DNA of 46,325 nt from a virus. The stretch lies in IMG/VR virus record IMGVR_UViG_3300033143_004276, positions 1-46,325 of that record; one strand, 5' to 3'. How positions within the stretch are numbered: position 1 is the stretch's first letter; every line of letters starts with the position of its first letter. Below, piece by piece: positions 23,153 through 30,993 of the stretch. A program made the translations under genes and the position numbers. The notes under the pieces are model-generated. The model had not been told where the DNA came from and did not search any database. It saw only the letters and a program-made list of their open reading frames with translations.

Positions 23153-25093
23153 CTAGAAAGACCACAAGAAACTACCGTCGCCGCCGATGGCCTCTTCTTC
23201 ATCATCTTCAAGTTCCGATGCTGTTCCAATTTTACCAAGTTTGCTTGTATCTATGTCGGTATTAACAGTAATACCTCTAGCATGGGCAAATTCTTCTGGA
23301 TTGGGCATTCTTGCGAAATTACCCACACCGTCGACTATAGTATCAGCTGATAATTCTGTCGTATCACCTGTAATTAATGTAGTGTTGCTAAAAAGTGCAT
23401 ACATTGCGTAACGTAAAGCATCCAGCCAATGATCGTACTCTTTAGCTGGATCTTCTGTTATAACTCCAGCGGCGTCTGTCTTATAATGATATAGACCAAA
23501 CTCTTCTATAATGTGAGTGCAGGTCTCTTTAGCGAAATACATTTTAGGTACTGGTGAAGCAAGGCTTCTAAGCCATTTTTTAACAACTTGAATGCCTCCA
23601 TCAGTATCTTTAGTTTGCTTAGATGGACATGGTAATCCTTCTTGCTTCATGGTTACACCATCGCCGGGATTCGCCATATCAGGAAAATATAACTGGCAGC
23701 GATACATTTGATGCCACTTGCTTTTTATTGTTTGAGCCCAAGTAGGATTATTAGTGTGAGTCTGTCCCTCACATCGAACTACATATATTGTCTCTCTACT
23801 ATCGACAAAGAAGTAAACTACAGTTGATGGATTAGACCATCCCCAGTCAATACCCGCATAACAAGTTAATTGCATCTCATGGCATTTTTTTACAAATATA
23901 TCATGGTCACATTCGCCAGGGTACTCCTTACCTGTCAATATGAGCCACATATCGGACCAACTCTTAACATGCTTTCTTTCTTCAAATTCTTTATAGATTA
24001 TTCCTTCAACTGAAGGTTTAAGATTAAAAAGTTGAGAAATAGCCCAATCGGCACCTTGCCCCATTGCTTTCTTAATAGGGTCGGTAATAGGTTTAAGCAT
24101 GTCTGATTTACATTGTTGTAATTTAGCATCACCTAGGCATAGAGCTCCAAGTGGGCACTTTAGACAGTTGGATCCTGGAAAATCGTTCTCGAAGTACTCT
24201 TCGCGTTTAGCTTTTGATTTTTTACTCCAAACTTCTTCTGTGAGAATATCCATATCTTCTTGAAGGACATATGCTTTAACCTTGTCGGTTCCCGATCTCT
24301 CATCAGGACAACGCTCTGTAAACTCCAATGCAGTCCAATACCTAACTGTACGTCCAGCTTCCTCTGCGTCTTCAATTTGCTTATTCATTAATCCGTATCT
24401 AGATTTTCTTGTAGATATACCAACTCGCAAACCACGTCTCTGTCCTTTAGAATCGAGCATTCCCTCAATATCTTTAAAGGCTCTCAGCCCTTCACCAGAT
24501 ACGGTGTCAATCTCATCCACTACCACTAGTGGAACGTGCGGACCGTTAACTGCCTTGAGAGTGCAAGGCAATACTTCTAATGATACTTTAACCATGTGCT
24601 TGCTGAATTTATCGATAAGATTAAACATAGATTTTTCCATGTTTAATTTTTCAAGGATTTTTTCATCCCCTCTTATATATTGTTTTAATATAGGTCTTAA
24701 CTTATCATTAAGCATGAACCCCATCTGATAGTCGTAACACCTCTTCGCTTGCGACATGATAGCACCAACATGCACTATGTCGCGCTGATCATGGAGCATA
24801 ATTAATAATTCTGCTATCGCAACACCTAGCGTCTTACCAGAACCACGACTAGCAACATATAAGAGCTCTTCGATCTCATCGGGATTATCAGCGTTAACGC
24901 ATATGTTATAAATGCTCCAGATTGCATCTAAGGGGTTCGTATCTGCATATCTAGATACAGTAAAATCAGGAATATCCATATGTAAATGGTATCGTATCCA
25001 ATTTTTTAATTGTTCTTTTGTTTTACACGGTGTCAGAAGTGCTTTTAAACTTTGACTCGCTGTTAGCGTCTTTTTTGTTTTACCTATTGTCAA
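23153..25093 (-). CDS. Terminase large subunit
   Basis: 646 residues. Walker A ASRGSGKT at 81-88; Walker B VVVDE at 190-194, followed by T-V; a C-terminal nuclease signature AGIDWGWSNPSTVVYFF, with the first catalytic Asp in GIDWG (414-418). A cysteine cluster (310, 313, 319, 328) between motor and nuclease probably binds a metal. The start is a TTG at 25093: GGAG lies five bases upstream and no in-frame ATG exists near it. This ATP-driven motor cuts and packages DNA into the prohead. It follows the putative small subunit gene by 11 bases. Confidence 0.95.
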   Translation of the reverse strand: MTIGKTKKTLTASQSLKALLTPCKTKEQLKNWIRYHLHMDIPDFTVSRYADTNPLDAIWSIYNICVNADNPDEIEELLYVASRGSGKTLGVAIAELLIMLHDQRDIVHVGAIMSQAKRCYDYQMGFMLNDKLRPILKQYIRGDEKILEKLNMEKSMFNLIDKFSKHMVKVSLEVLPCTLKAVNGPHVPLVVVDEIDTVSGEGLRAFKDIEGMLDSKGQRRGLRVGISTRKSRYGLMNKQIEDAEEAGRTVRYWTALEFTERCPDERSGTDKVKAYVLQEDMDILTEEVWSKKSKAKREEYFENDFPGSNCLKCPLGALCLGDAKLQQCKSDMLKPITDPIKKAMGQGADWAISQLFNLKPSVEGIIYKEFEERKHVKSWSDMWLILTGKEYPGECDHDIFVKKCHEMQLTCYAGIDWGWSNPSTVVYFFVDSRETIYVVRCEGQTHTNNPTWAQTIKSKWHQMYRCQLYFPDMANPGDGVTMKQEGLPCPSKQTKDTDGGIQVVKKWLRSLASPVPKMYFAKETCTHIIEEFGLYHYKTDAAGVITEDPAKEYDHWLDALRYAMYALFSNTTLITGDTTELSADTIVDGVGNFARMPNPEEFAHARGITVNTDIDTSKLGKIGTASELEDDEEEAIGGDGSFLWSF

Positions 25094-25104
25094 TGTAGCT
25101 CCAT

Positions 25105-25722
25105 TTATTCTATTACTTCAGCAATAATATCCGCGATATCATTATCAGGCTCTTTTTCCTTACCAGGTAACTTCTTCGCTGAAGGCTTGGGGTCTAGAGT
25201 ATCAAACATTGCAGATGATTTACTGTTCTTGACTGCACCAGTTGCCCCGGCTACTAACTTATGTAGTGTCTCCACTACCTCTTTATATTCTTTAATGTTT
25301 TGAACTCTGATTGTTGGGGCAGGATTATTATCTGGATCGATAACATACTTTTTCATTGATTCTATATGCTCTGCATTAGTTACAGATAACATAGTAGTTA
25401 AGAAGTCGACTTGCTCAATGACTGATTTTACAACTTTTGCTTGAACTCTATCTCGAAGAGATCCCATCATCTTGTCTCTATCTCTCGGCCAACCTCTTAA
25501 GGCTGCTGTCAAGATGATTTGATCTAATGTATGTTGTGGGAATTGTTGATAGATTTCGTGAAAACTACAACCAACAATATACATCTCGTATAACTTCATT
25601 GACTCTAGTTCACTAACAGCACCAGCTGTCTTATGCTTTCTTAGGTACTTCTCTGCACGCTTAATTTCTTCTTCAGTTAAGCCGTATCGCTCTTGTTCTG
25701 TAAAAGATCTCTTGAGAGCCAT
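25105..25722 (-). CDS. Putative terminase small subunit
   Basis: 205 residues directly upstream of the large subunit. The N-terminal part has a DNA-binding-like helix-turn-helix (SFHEIYQQFPQHTLDQIIL, ALRGWPRDRDK), followed by a long helical region (VVKSVIEQVDFLTTMLSV) that could oligomerise and a charged C-terminus. Small terminase subunits recognise phage DNA and stimulate the motor. There is no diagnostic motif; order, size and HTH support the call. ATG at 25722 has GGAG six bases upstream. Confidence 0.75.
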   Translation of the reverse strand: MALKRSFTEQERYGLTEEEIKRAEKYLRKHKTAGAVSELESMKLYEMYIVGCSFHEIYQQFPQHTLDQIILTAALRGWPRDRDKMMGSLRDRVQAKVVKSVIEQVDFLTTMLSVTNAEHIESMKKYVIDPDNNPAPTIRVQNIKEYKEVVETLHKLVAGATGAVKNSKSSAMFDTLDPKPSAKKLPGKEKEPDNDIADIIAEVIE

Positions 25723-26102
25723 TTTTCACTCCATGTTTTCTTACTTTGTATAGTTGAAAGTAACTGTTTAACACCTACTAGGCTTATACCCAAGTGTACA
25801 CAAACTTCACCTATATTATAACCCAAAGCAAATAAACACATGAGTTCTTTTTCACAATCTGTGAATTTTTCTATAAATTCTTCTTTAGGGGGGTTATATA
25901 GCAGATCATTAAGGAGTACATTATCTACTGTTTGCGAGTAATATTTTAATTTATGCTGATATGCTTTGAAGACTAAAAGACTAAGATCTGTACCAGTTAG
26001 ATAATCTAACCATAGATCTTGCTTAATATCTTCATTATGGGCTAAGCTGTTTATCAGCTGCTCCACTTTCTTTTGATTCTTCTTCATCGAATCCATCTTC
26101 AT
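25677..26102 (-). CDS. Helix-turn-helix protein, sigma region 4-like
   Basis: Up to 141 residues. The C-terminal half reads TDCEKELMCLFALGYNIGEVCVHL then GISLVGVKQLLSTI, a region 4-type HTH; the rest is helical. The start is ambiguous: the ATG at 26102 gives an overlap of 68 bases with the preceding gene, while ATGs at 26096 and 26087 are also in frame, the last after a GGA. Together with the HTH gene at 18675 it may be a transcription or terminase-associated factor. It overlaps the start of the small-subunit-like gene by 46 bases. Confidence 0.65.
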   Translation of the reverse strand: MKMDSMKKNQKKVEQLINSLAHNEDIKQDLWLDYLTGTDLSLLVFKAYQHKLKYYSQTVDNVLLNDLLYNPPKEEFIEKFTDCEKELMCLFALGYNIGEVCVHLGISLVGVKQLLSTIQSKKTWSEKWLSRDLLQNKSDTA

Positions 26103-26484
26103 AACTTTTATAATCTTTTAAATTCAGCTCTACTTTCCATTTTGGACCACAATAATCTATTACGAATTTATCTAATAAGAACTTAAAATTCAGATTCCCT
26201 TCTTTTTTAAGCAATCTTTTAAATTTCCACAACCCATAAAGATTTTTGGACTGTGATAACTGCTTATACTTAACTATTTTACCCAACAAAGAACTAGTAC
26301 AAAACATTGTATATGTTATTATCTTCTTTTCGATGTTGACATCTAACTCTAAGGCATTAATATCTTTATGAGCAATAGCTCCATACATGTAAAGATTATC
26401 TTTATGTAAATCGTTTATGAACCCATGTTCTAACAACCACCTTTGGTGATCCATGTGATCATGTATGCTAATATTGTCACTCAT
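26035..26484 (-). CDS. Unknown protein before terminase genes
   Basis: 149 residues, mixed helix and strand, with one His-rich N-terminus (SIHDHMDHQRWLLEHGFINDLHKD) and a middle with YTMFCTSSLLGKIVKYKQL. It is followed by an acidic tail (FDEEESKESGAADKQLSP). No family is firmly recognised. It leads the packaging operon from its own promoter (26503-26511), with GAGG five bases before ATG 26484. Confidence 0.65.
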   Translation of the reverse strand: MSDNISIHDHMDHQRWLLEHGFINDLHKDNLYMYGAIAHKDINALELDVNIEKKIITYTMFCTSSLLGKIVKYKQLSQSKNLYGLWKFKRLLKKEGNLNFKFLLDKFVIDYCGPKWKVELNLKDYKSYEDGFDEEESKESGAADKQLSP

Positions 26485-26502
26485 AGTAACCTCTTATGAT
26501 AG

Positions 26503-26511
26503 AATATACCA
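26503..26511 (-). promoter_or_regulatory. Extended -10 promoter TGGTATATT
   Basis: Minus-strand TGGTATATT, one mismatch from TGGTATAAT, 18 bases upstream of ATG 26484. It is placed between the recombination genes and the packaging operon, so it may start the late head transcript. Confidence 0.5.
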
Positions 26512-26522
26512 TAGGTATATAG

Positions 26523-27530
26523 TTAAACATTGCTTTTATCTGTCTTATTCAGTAGTTGTACTGCCTTGTCTTTTAGAGCAGTTTTTTCTAATGACCCCGT
26601 ATAAATTGTATCAACATAATCACAAACAATATCTGAAATAGCAACAGACGAGATCTTCTTCTTTTCTACCCTATTATTATCTGTATATGTTGGACGAACT
26701 CTTATTGGTTGCTTTTTTTGAAGATCTGACCATTTTTTAGAGTCTAAATAAGAAATTATTTCAGCCTTAGGCCCAGTGATATCTATCACCCAATTATCTT
26801 TATTAGGATTATCATCTATGCTAGAAATTATAGTTTTATGAAGATCGTTAACAGGCAGAGTATCGCTTATCTCTAATTTTATACCGCGCCATCTAGGGAA
26901 GGGGGAGTAGATAAACTCCATCTTGTATGTAGCGGTGTCGAAGATTGTTATTCCTTTTTCTTGATCTATGTCTCCAAGATTATGTGCAAATGGGGCACCA
27001 GGGTAATAGACTTTTCCGAAATTCTGTTTTTTATGTATATGACCGCTGATTATAATTTCAGCTGAGATCTTGTCAGCATCTACTCCCACATCAGGACGAT
27101 AGTAGCCGTAATCAGCACCTACGAAAGTCTGGTGAGCAATACAAATTGGTTTAGTTTCTTTTGGGAAATTTACAAAATCATGCATATATGGAATGAAAGA
27201 TATCTCTTCAATATCTGTGGGTTTATCTATTACTCTAAATCCATCTATATTAAAAGATTGGAGTGCATGGTATGTATCGTCATTCGGCTTAAATCTATCG
27301 TGGTTACCTAAAACATATATGTATGGTACTGGACAATCTTCTACATGTTTCTTGAATTCATATAGGATCTCGGATCTCAATATAGCATGGGTGTCGAACG
27401 TATCACCTAAGTTTACAACTAAATCTGGCTGTACTTCTTTAATAGTAGTACCTATCCAAGCAAGAAAACGTTTGGATAGGTCGAATTTAGATATTTTGAG
27501 ATGCATATCTCCAATGAAAAGAATTTTCAT
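26523..27530 (-). CDS. SbcD/gp47-type recombination nuclease
   Basis: 335 residues with the five phosphoesterase motifs of the Mre11/SbcD/gp47 family: GDMH (7-10), GDTFD (42-46), GNHD (75-78), AHQT (132-135) and SGHIH (162-166). With its partner, the SbcC-type ATPase at 36921-38681, it forms a DNA end-processing nuclease; in phage T4 this pair (gp47 and gp46) prepares recombination intermediates. Here the two genes are 9.4 kb apart. ATG at 27530 has GGAG six bases upstream and the gene follows the recombinase by three bases. Confidence 0.9.
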   Translation of the reverse strand: MKILFIGDMHLKISKFDLSKRFLAWIGTTIKEVQPDLVVNLGDTFDTHAILRSEILYEFKKHVEDCPVPYIYVLGNHDRFKPNDDTYHALQSFNIDGFRVIDKPTDIEEISFIPYMHDFVNFPKETKPICIAHQTFVGADYGYYRPDVGVDADKISAEIIISGHIHKKQNFGKVYYPGAPFAHNLGDIDQEKGITIFDTATYKMEFIYSPFPRWRGIKLEISDTLPVNDLHKTIISSIDDNPNKDNWVIDITGPKAEIISYLDSKKWSDLQKKQPIRVRPTYTDNNRVEKKKISSVAISDIVCDYVDTIYTGSLEKTALKDKAVQLLNKTDKSNV

Positions 27531-27533
27531 TTT

Positions 27534-28682
27534 TTACTCCAAGATCTTACTGACTAGATCATTAGAATAGCCAAGTTCTTCATTACGTTTAGTAATGGCT
27601 GCATCGCTATCTACTGTATAGCATGCTTGCTCAATTTCTAATTGAACATCTTTATTCTCTTCAACCCACTTTAACATATTTGCCTCACCACGGATAGCAT
27701 CATGGTTTCCAAATTTCCACATCTGATTATTTACTTTACCAGTTGCATCGTTTTTGGGGTGATAAACTAATCCTAAAGATTTTCCCAGCTCAAATATCTC
27801 ATTAGCGACGTTGACCACACCTTCCGTATAAGATAGAGCAAATTCTCCAGCCCTGAATGGGGCACCAACACGGTTTTTCTTACCACGAACGCGTACAATG
27901 TGTCCGACTTGTTGCGCCCCGCCGTACATGTTCTTACCTGATTCTAATCTACCTGCCTTAGTATCAATCCTCGTGACCTCTAGCATGTAATCAGAGAAGT
28001 GTTTCAGTGCTCTTCCATCAGGAACAATATATGGATTTGTCATCTTTTTCCATTCATCCATTTCTTCGTAGACTTGTTGAACTAAGACAGTAGTGATATC
28101 ATGATCACGAATTACTGGTAAGACACCTTTAAGAGCAGAACCAAGATATGCAGCTCCGCTGCCACCCATAACCATCTTGGTGGTCTGTGTTTTAATGTCT
28201 TTTGGATACCTAATGGACTTAACAGAATCAATACCTAGTCCGACAATTGGACAACCGTCCTGAATTAACTCTTGCATCTCACCTTCGATATAATCAAAGA
28301 TTTTCAATGGATCATTTGACTGTCGAACAATAAGTCTTGACACGATATCTTCTGCATCGAGAGTCTCTGTCGGATCGGTAGTAAACCCCGCTAGTTTTCT
28401 AAACCAATCAGGGTTAAAAGAATATTCTGCATCAAATAAAATACAAAAGCTTTCTGGATTATCTCTTAAAAGCTGAATAAGGATTAACTGCATTAGTAAA
28501 GATTTGCCACCAGATTCTGGACCGAAGAGCGTTAAGGCTTTCCCTCTCGTAACACCTCCATTCCCTACAACCCAATTAAGAGAAGGTGAAGGTAGCTTAA
28601 CTACATTCTCTGAGGGCGATGACATATCTGTTGCCATCTTGCCAACGTCTTTAGCTAATTTACTCATCCATTTATTAGTCAT
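27534..28682 (-). CDS. uvsX: RecA/UvsX-type recombinase
   Basis: 382 residues. Walker A GPESGGKS at 54-61, a Walker B-like VGLGIDSVKS, and a long core with the TVLVQQVYEEMDEW segment, give a RecA/UvsX fold. It forms the ATP-dependent filament that pairs homologous DNA strands in recombination-dependent replication. It follows three genes that include the gp32-like protein and a possible mediator, and precedes the gp47-like nuclease, matching a T4-style recombination set. AGGA lies five bases upstream of ATG 28682. The symbol uvsX is used by analogy. Confidence 0.9.
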   Translation of the reverse strand: MTNKWMSKLAKDVGKMATDMSSPSENVVKLPSPSLNWVVGNGGVTRGKALTLFGPESGGKSLLMQLILIQLLRDNPESFCILFDAEYSFNPDWFRKLAGFTTDPTETLDAEDIVSRLIVRQSNDPLKIFDYIEGEMQELIQDGCPIVGLGIDSVKSIRYPKDIKTQTTKMVMGGSGAAYLGSALKGVLPVIRDHDITTVLVQQVYEEMDEWKKMTNPYIVPDGRALKHFSDYMLEVTRIDTKAGRLESGKNMYGGAQQVGHIVRVRGKKNRVGAPFRAGEFALSYTEGVVNVANEIFELGKSLGLVYHPKNDATGKVNNQMWKFGNHDAIRGEANMLKWVEENKDVQLEIEQACYTVDSDAAITKRNEELGYSNDLVSKILE

Positions 28683-28689
28683 AACATTC

Positions 28690-28911
28690 CTATCTGTCCG
28701 TAGACTTGTGCCGTGGCACTATGTTAATATATACTGTTTTTTCTTGAAATTGATACATTAGAGCTGAAACACCACGCGGTGCAGGATTGCAGTACCTCAT
28801 CTCTTCCTCTAGCATTGCAAAGAGATGTGATGATGATGGTTCGATCTCATTAGGTATAGTCATACCTAATACCTTGTAACATGTGTACCAAAATCTCATT
28901 ACTGCATCCAC
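28690..28911 (-). CDS. Small protein, unknown
   Basis: 73 residues from a GTG at 28911, which shares bases with the stop of the previous gene and has GAGGG six bases upstream. It contains a WYTCYKVLG segment, an EEEMRYCNPAPRGVSALMYQF helix and a basic tail. No family recognised. Its position in the recombination operon, next to the recombinase, suggests a small cofactor; not supported by a motif. Confidence 0.55.
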   Translation of the reverse strand: MDAVMRFWYTCYKVLGMTIPNEIEPSSSHLFAMLEEEMRYCNPAPRGVSALMYQFQEKTVYINIVPRHKSTDR

Positions 28912-29363
28912 TACATTCCCTCATTCGGTGAGTTACTGTAATCACTTGTATAAGCCATCTTTTTTACATCATCATGTGCCATCCGAAACTCTTGCAACTT
29001 GTTTTTCAGCCATACTGTCATGGCTTCTGTCTTTGCTTTATCATTGACAGCCTCTATAACAGCTGGATCTGTAGGTATGTACATCTTCTTAGCCTCAGAG
29101 CTTTCTTTTACCCCTTTTGATTTTAGGAACTCAGGTGCACGATCGAAGTAGGCTTCAGCCTCAGATTGTTTTAGTATTGCTGTTGCGCGTAAATCATTGC
29201 GGATTGCTTTTGCAAGCAAATCAGATGTGACATCCATTGCAATAATGAAATCCCGCATCATAAGGGGTGCCAACATAGTGTTGGCACCCTCCGCAATCTT
29301 TTCTAATTTCTTTGAATATTCGATAACTCGTTCAAATTGAGACGACTCTTGAATACTTGACAT
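28911..29363 (-). CDS. Possible recombination mediator (UvsY-like by context)
   Basis: 150 residues from ATG at 29363, with a full AAGGAGG five bases upstream; an in-frame ATG at 29381 lies in the gp32-like gene. Mostly helical (SQFERVIEYSKKLEKIAEGAN, AKAIRNDLRATAILKQSEAEAYFDR). In T4 the small helical UvsY lies with gp32 and UvsX functions; here the same size and location fit a mediator that loads the recombinase onto SSB-coated DNA. Sequence similarity to UvsY itself is weak, so this is mainly context. Confidence 0.45.
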   Translation of the reverse strand: MSSIQESSQFERVIEYSKKLEKIAEGANTMLAPLMMRDFIIAMDVTSDLLAKAIRNDLRATAILKQSEAEAYFDRAPEFLKSKGVKESSEAKKMYIPTDPAVIEAVNDKAKTEAMTVWLKNKLQEFRMAHDDVKKMAYTSDYSNSPNEGM

Positions 29364-29373
29364 ATTGACCTCC

Positions 29374-30414
29374 TTAGTCACCTAGGACTGAATCAGCAAG
29401 ATCCTTGATATCATCCATATTTAGATCAGCAGCAGCAGCAGCAGCTTGCACCGATTGAGTTTTAATTTTGGTTCCACCAGAGAATGGTACACCATCGTCA
29501 TCATCATCAAGTTTCAAGGCTACTTTCTTTGTTCCTTGAGGACGAGTTTGTTGAGTTGGCATTTCATTAGGGGTAGGTTCAGGGGCAGATGTTACGACTC
29601 CGCTTGTTGGCTCAAAACCAGGAAGGATTGCTTCCGGTAATTCTTCACCAATTAGCGATAGATTGTACAAGAGGATATCACGAAGATCATTGTAGTTCTT
29701 ACGGTAATAGATAGTGCTAAGATCGTACGCTAGATCGTCATACCCATCTACTACATTTGGTGCCAATGCAGAACGATCTTCCGCAGAAACAAGACGACCA
29801 GTATCATCTTTAAAACGATCCATGCTGAAATCTACTGAATAAGTAGTATCTTTGCCAACACCTTCTTTGGAAAAATTAAACCATACACCGGCATCATCAC
29901 TTGCAGCATTTAATGATGTAGGATCTTGACCGTATAAAGAGATATACTCTGACATCTTCTTCTTAAGTGCTTTCTGTGCCGTAGATTTAATCTCAAGAAG
30001 CCCAACATTACCAGACTTATCACATGCATTATAAGCATATAGGTGCTGTACTTTAACTTGCCATTGGATCTCATAAAGACCTTTTAATTCTTCTTTTACT
30101 ACTGATTTTGATGCACCACTAGCTTCAAGAGTAGCTTTTTTCTTTTCAATAAAAGACTTAAGCGCATCTTGATACTCTTTAACAGGGCAATTTTCTTCGC
30201 CATCAGTCAAAGGAGAGGCAAAAGGACGTCTCTTACCTGTTCTTGGGTCAACTAGCCATGCTATGGACCACTTCTTATAAGGGTAATTGTTGTGAACTTC
30301 AACATCACCATTTGGCGGCAGAATTCTAAAGATATTAGAACCATCCTTGACGGTATGTCTTTTCCACTCTCGCGATGTTTTAAGGGAATCTTGATTGATA
30401 GTAATCTTACTCAT
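29374..30414 (-). CDS. Single-stranded DNA-binding protein, gp32-like
   Basis: 346 residues. The core (about 10-250) has a mixed OB-fold-like pattern: SNIFRILPPNGDVEVHNNYP, HLYAYNACDKSG, VWFNFSKEGVG. An acidic, low-complexity C-terminal tail ends in DIKDLADSVLGD, the kind of tail by which gp32-type proteins contact partner proteins. A run of alanine codons precedes it. A perfect TGGTATAAT promoter lies 53 bases upstream of ATG 30414, fitting high expression. GGAG seven bases before the start. Located before the mediator and recombinase genes. Confidence 0.85.
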   Translation of the reverse strand: MSKITINQDSLKTSREWKRHTVKDGSNIFRILPPNGDVEVHNNYPYKKWSIAWLVDPRTGKRRPFASPLTDGEENCPVKEYQDALKSFIEKKKATLEASGASKSVVKEELKGLYEIQWQVKVQHLYAYNACDKSGNVGLLEIKSTAQKALKKKMSEYISLYGQDPTSLNAASDDAGVWFNFSKEGVGKDTTYSVDFSMDRFKDDTGRLVSAEDRSALAPNVVDGYDDLAYDLSTIYYRKNYNDLRDILLYNLSLIGEELPEAILPGFEPTSGVVTSAPEPTPNEMPTQQTRPQGTKKVALKLDDDDDGVPFSGGTKIKTQSVQAAAAAADLNMDDIKDLADSVLGD

Positions 30415-30466
30415 AATTTTTCTCCAGTGTCTAACAGACGTTTATCGATTGCCTCTTGGCATATAC

Positions 30467-30475
30467 ATTATACCA
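30467..30475 (-). promoter_or_regulatory. Extended -10 promoter TGGTATAAT for SSB
   Basis: Exact nine-base copy, 53 bases upstream of ATG 30414. It overlaps the 3' end of the preceding gene (stop at 30468-30470), so it lies inside a continuing transcript. No -35. Confidence 0.6.
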
Positions 30476-30992
30476 CGTTATTTAATTTATCAGCTTTTTC
30501 TTTTGTTATAGCAGGCTTACCTACAACTTTTTTAGGTTTATCTTTTAAAAATAAATCTATCTCTTTTGTAGGTAAGAAATCTATCCCGTGAGATAGAAAA
30601 GCCGATGCAAAATTAGGGTCTCCTGAGAAGTAGATCAGTTTAGTCCCCTTAGGTCTATTTTTAATTTGATAATCAACATATTGAGTGAAAATCTCAGGAT
30701 AAGACTTCTTAAATGCTTGCACCACAATAGCTTGAGTTTCTTTATCCGTAGTGCAAGGAACACCCCTATATAGGGAGACATTGACACTCGACAAAGGGTT
30801 AAAGTCTTCTGAGGCATATTTTAAACCAATCGTAGAGACTATCTCCCTTAGATAATTAATGCTCATACTCATCGATCTAGGCTTCTTACGGAAACACTTC
30901 TCAATTTCGCTAATGAAATCTGGTTCCCCGATGACGATGCAGTCCTTATCTAACTTGCTTGGCTCTTTGTTAACTAATACATATTTAGTCAT
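30468..30992 (-). CDS. Unknown protein next to the polymerase
   Basis: 174 residues with mixed strands and helices (CIVIGEPDFISEIEK, SLYRGVPCTTDKET, GTKLIYFSGDPNFASAF). It ends in a K-rich tail. The ATG at 30992 has AAGGA upstream and is one base from the polymerase stop, so the genes are coupled. No family is recognised; the replication neighbourhood suggests a small accessory or nucleotide-handling protein, but nothing in the sequence shows it. Confidence 0.6.
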   Translation of the reverse strand: MTKYVLVNKEPSKLDKDCIVIGEPDFISEIEKCFRKKPRSMSMSINYLREIVSTIGLKYASEDFNPLSSVNVSLYRGVPCTTDKETQAIVVQAFKKSYPEIFTQYVDYQIKNRPKGTKLIYFSGDPNFASAFLSHGIDFLPTKEIDLFLKDKPKKVVGKPAITKEKADKLNNVV

Positions 30993-30993
30993 A

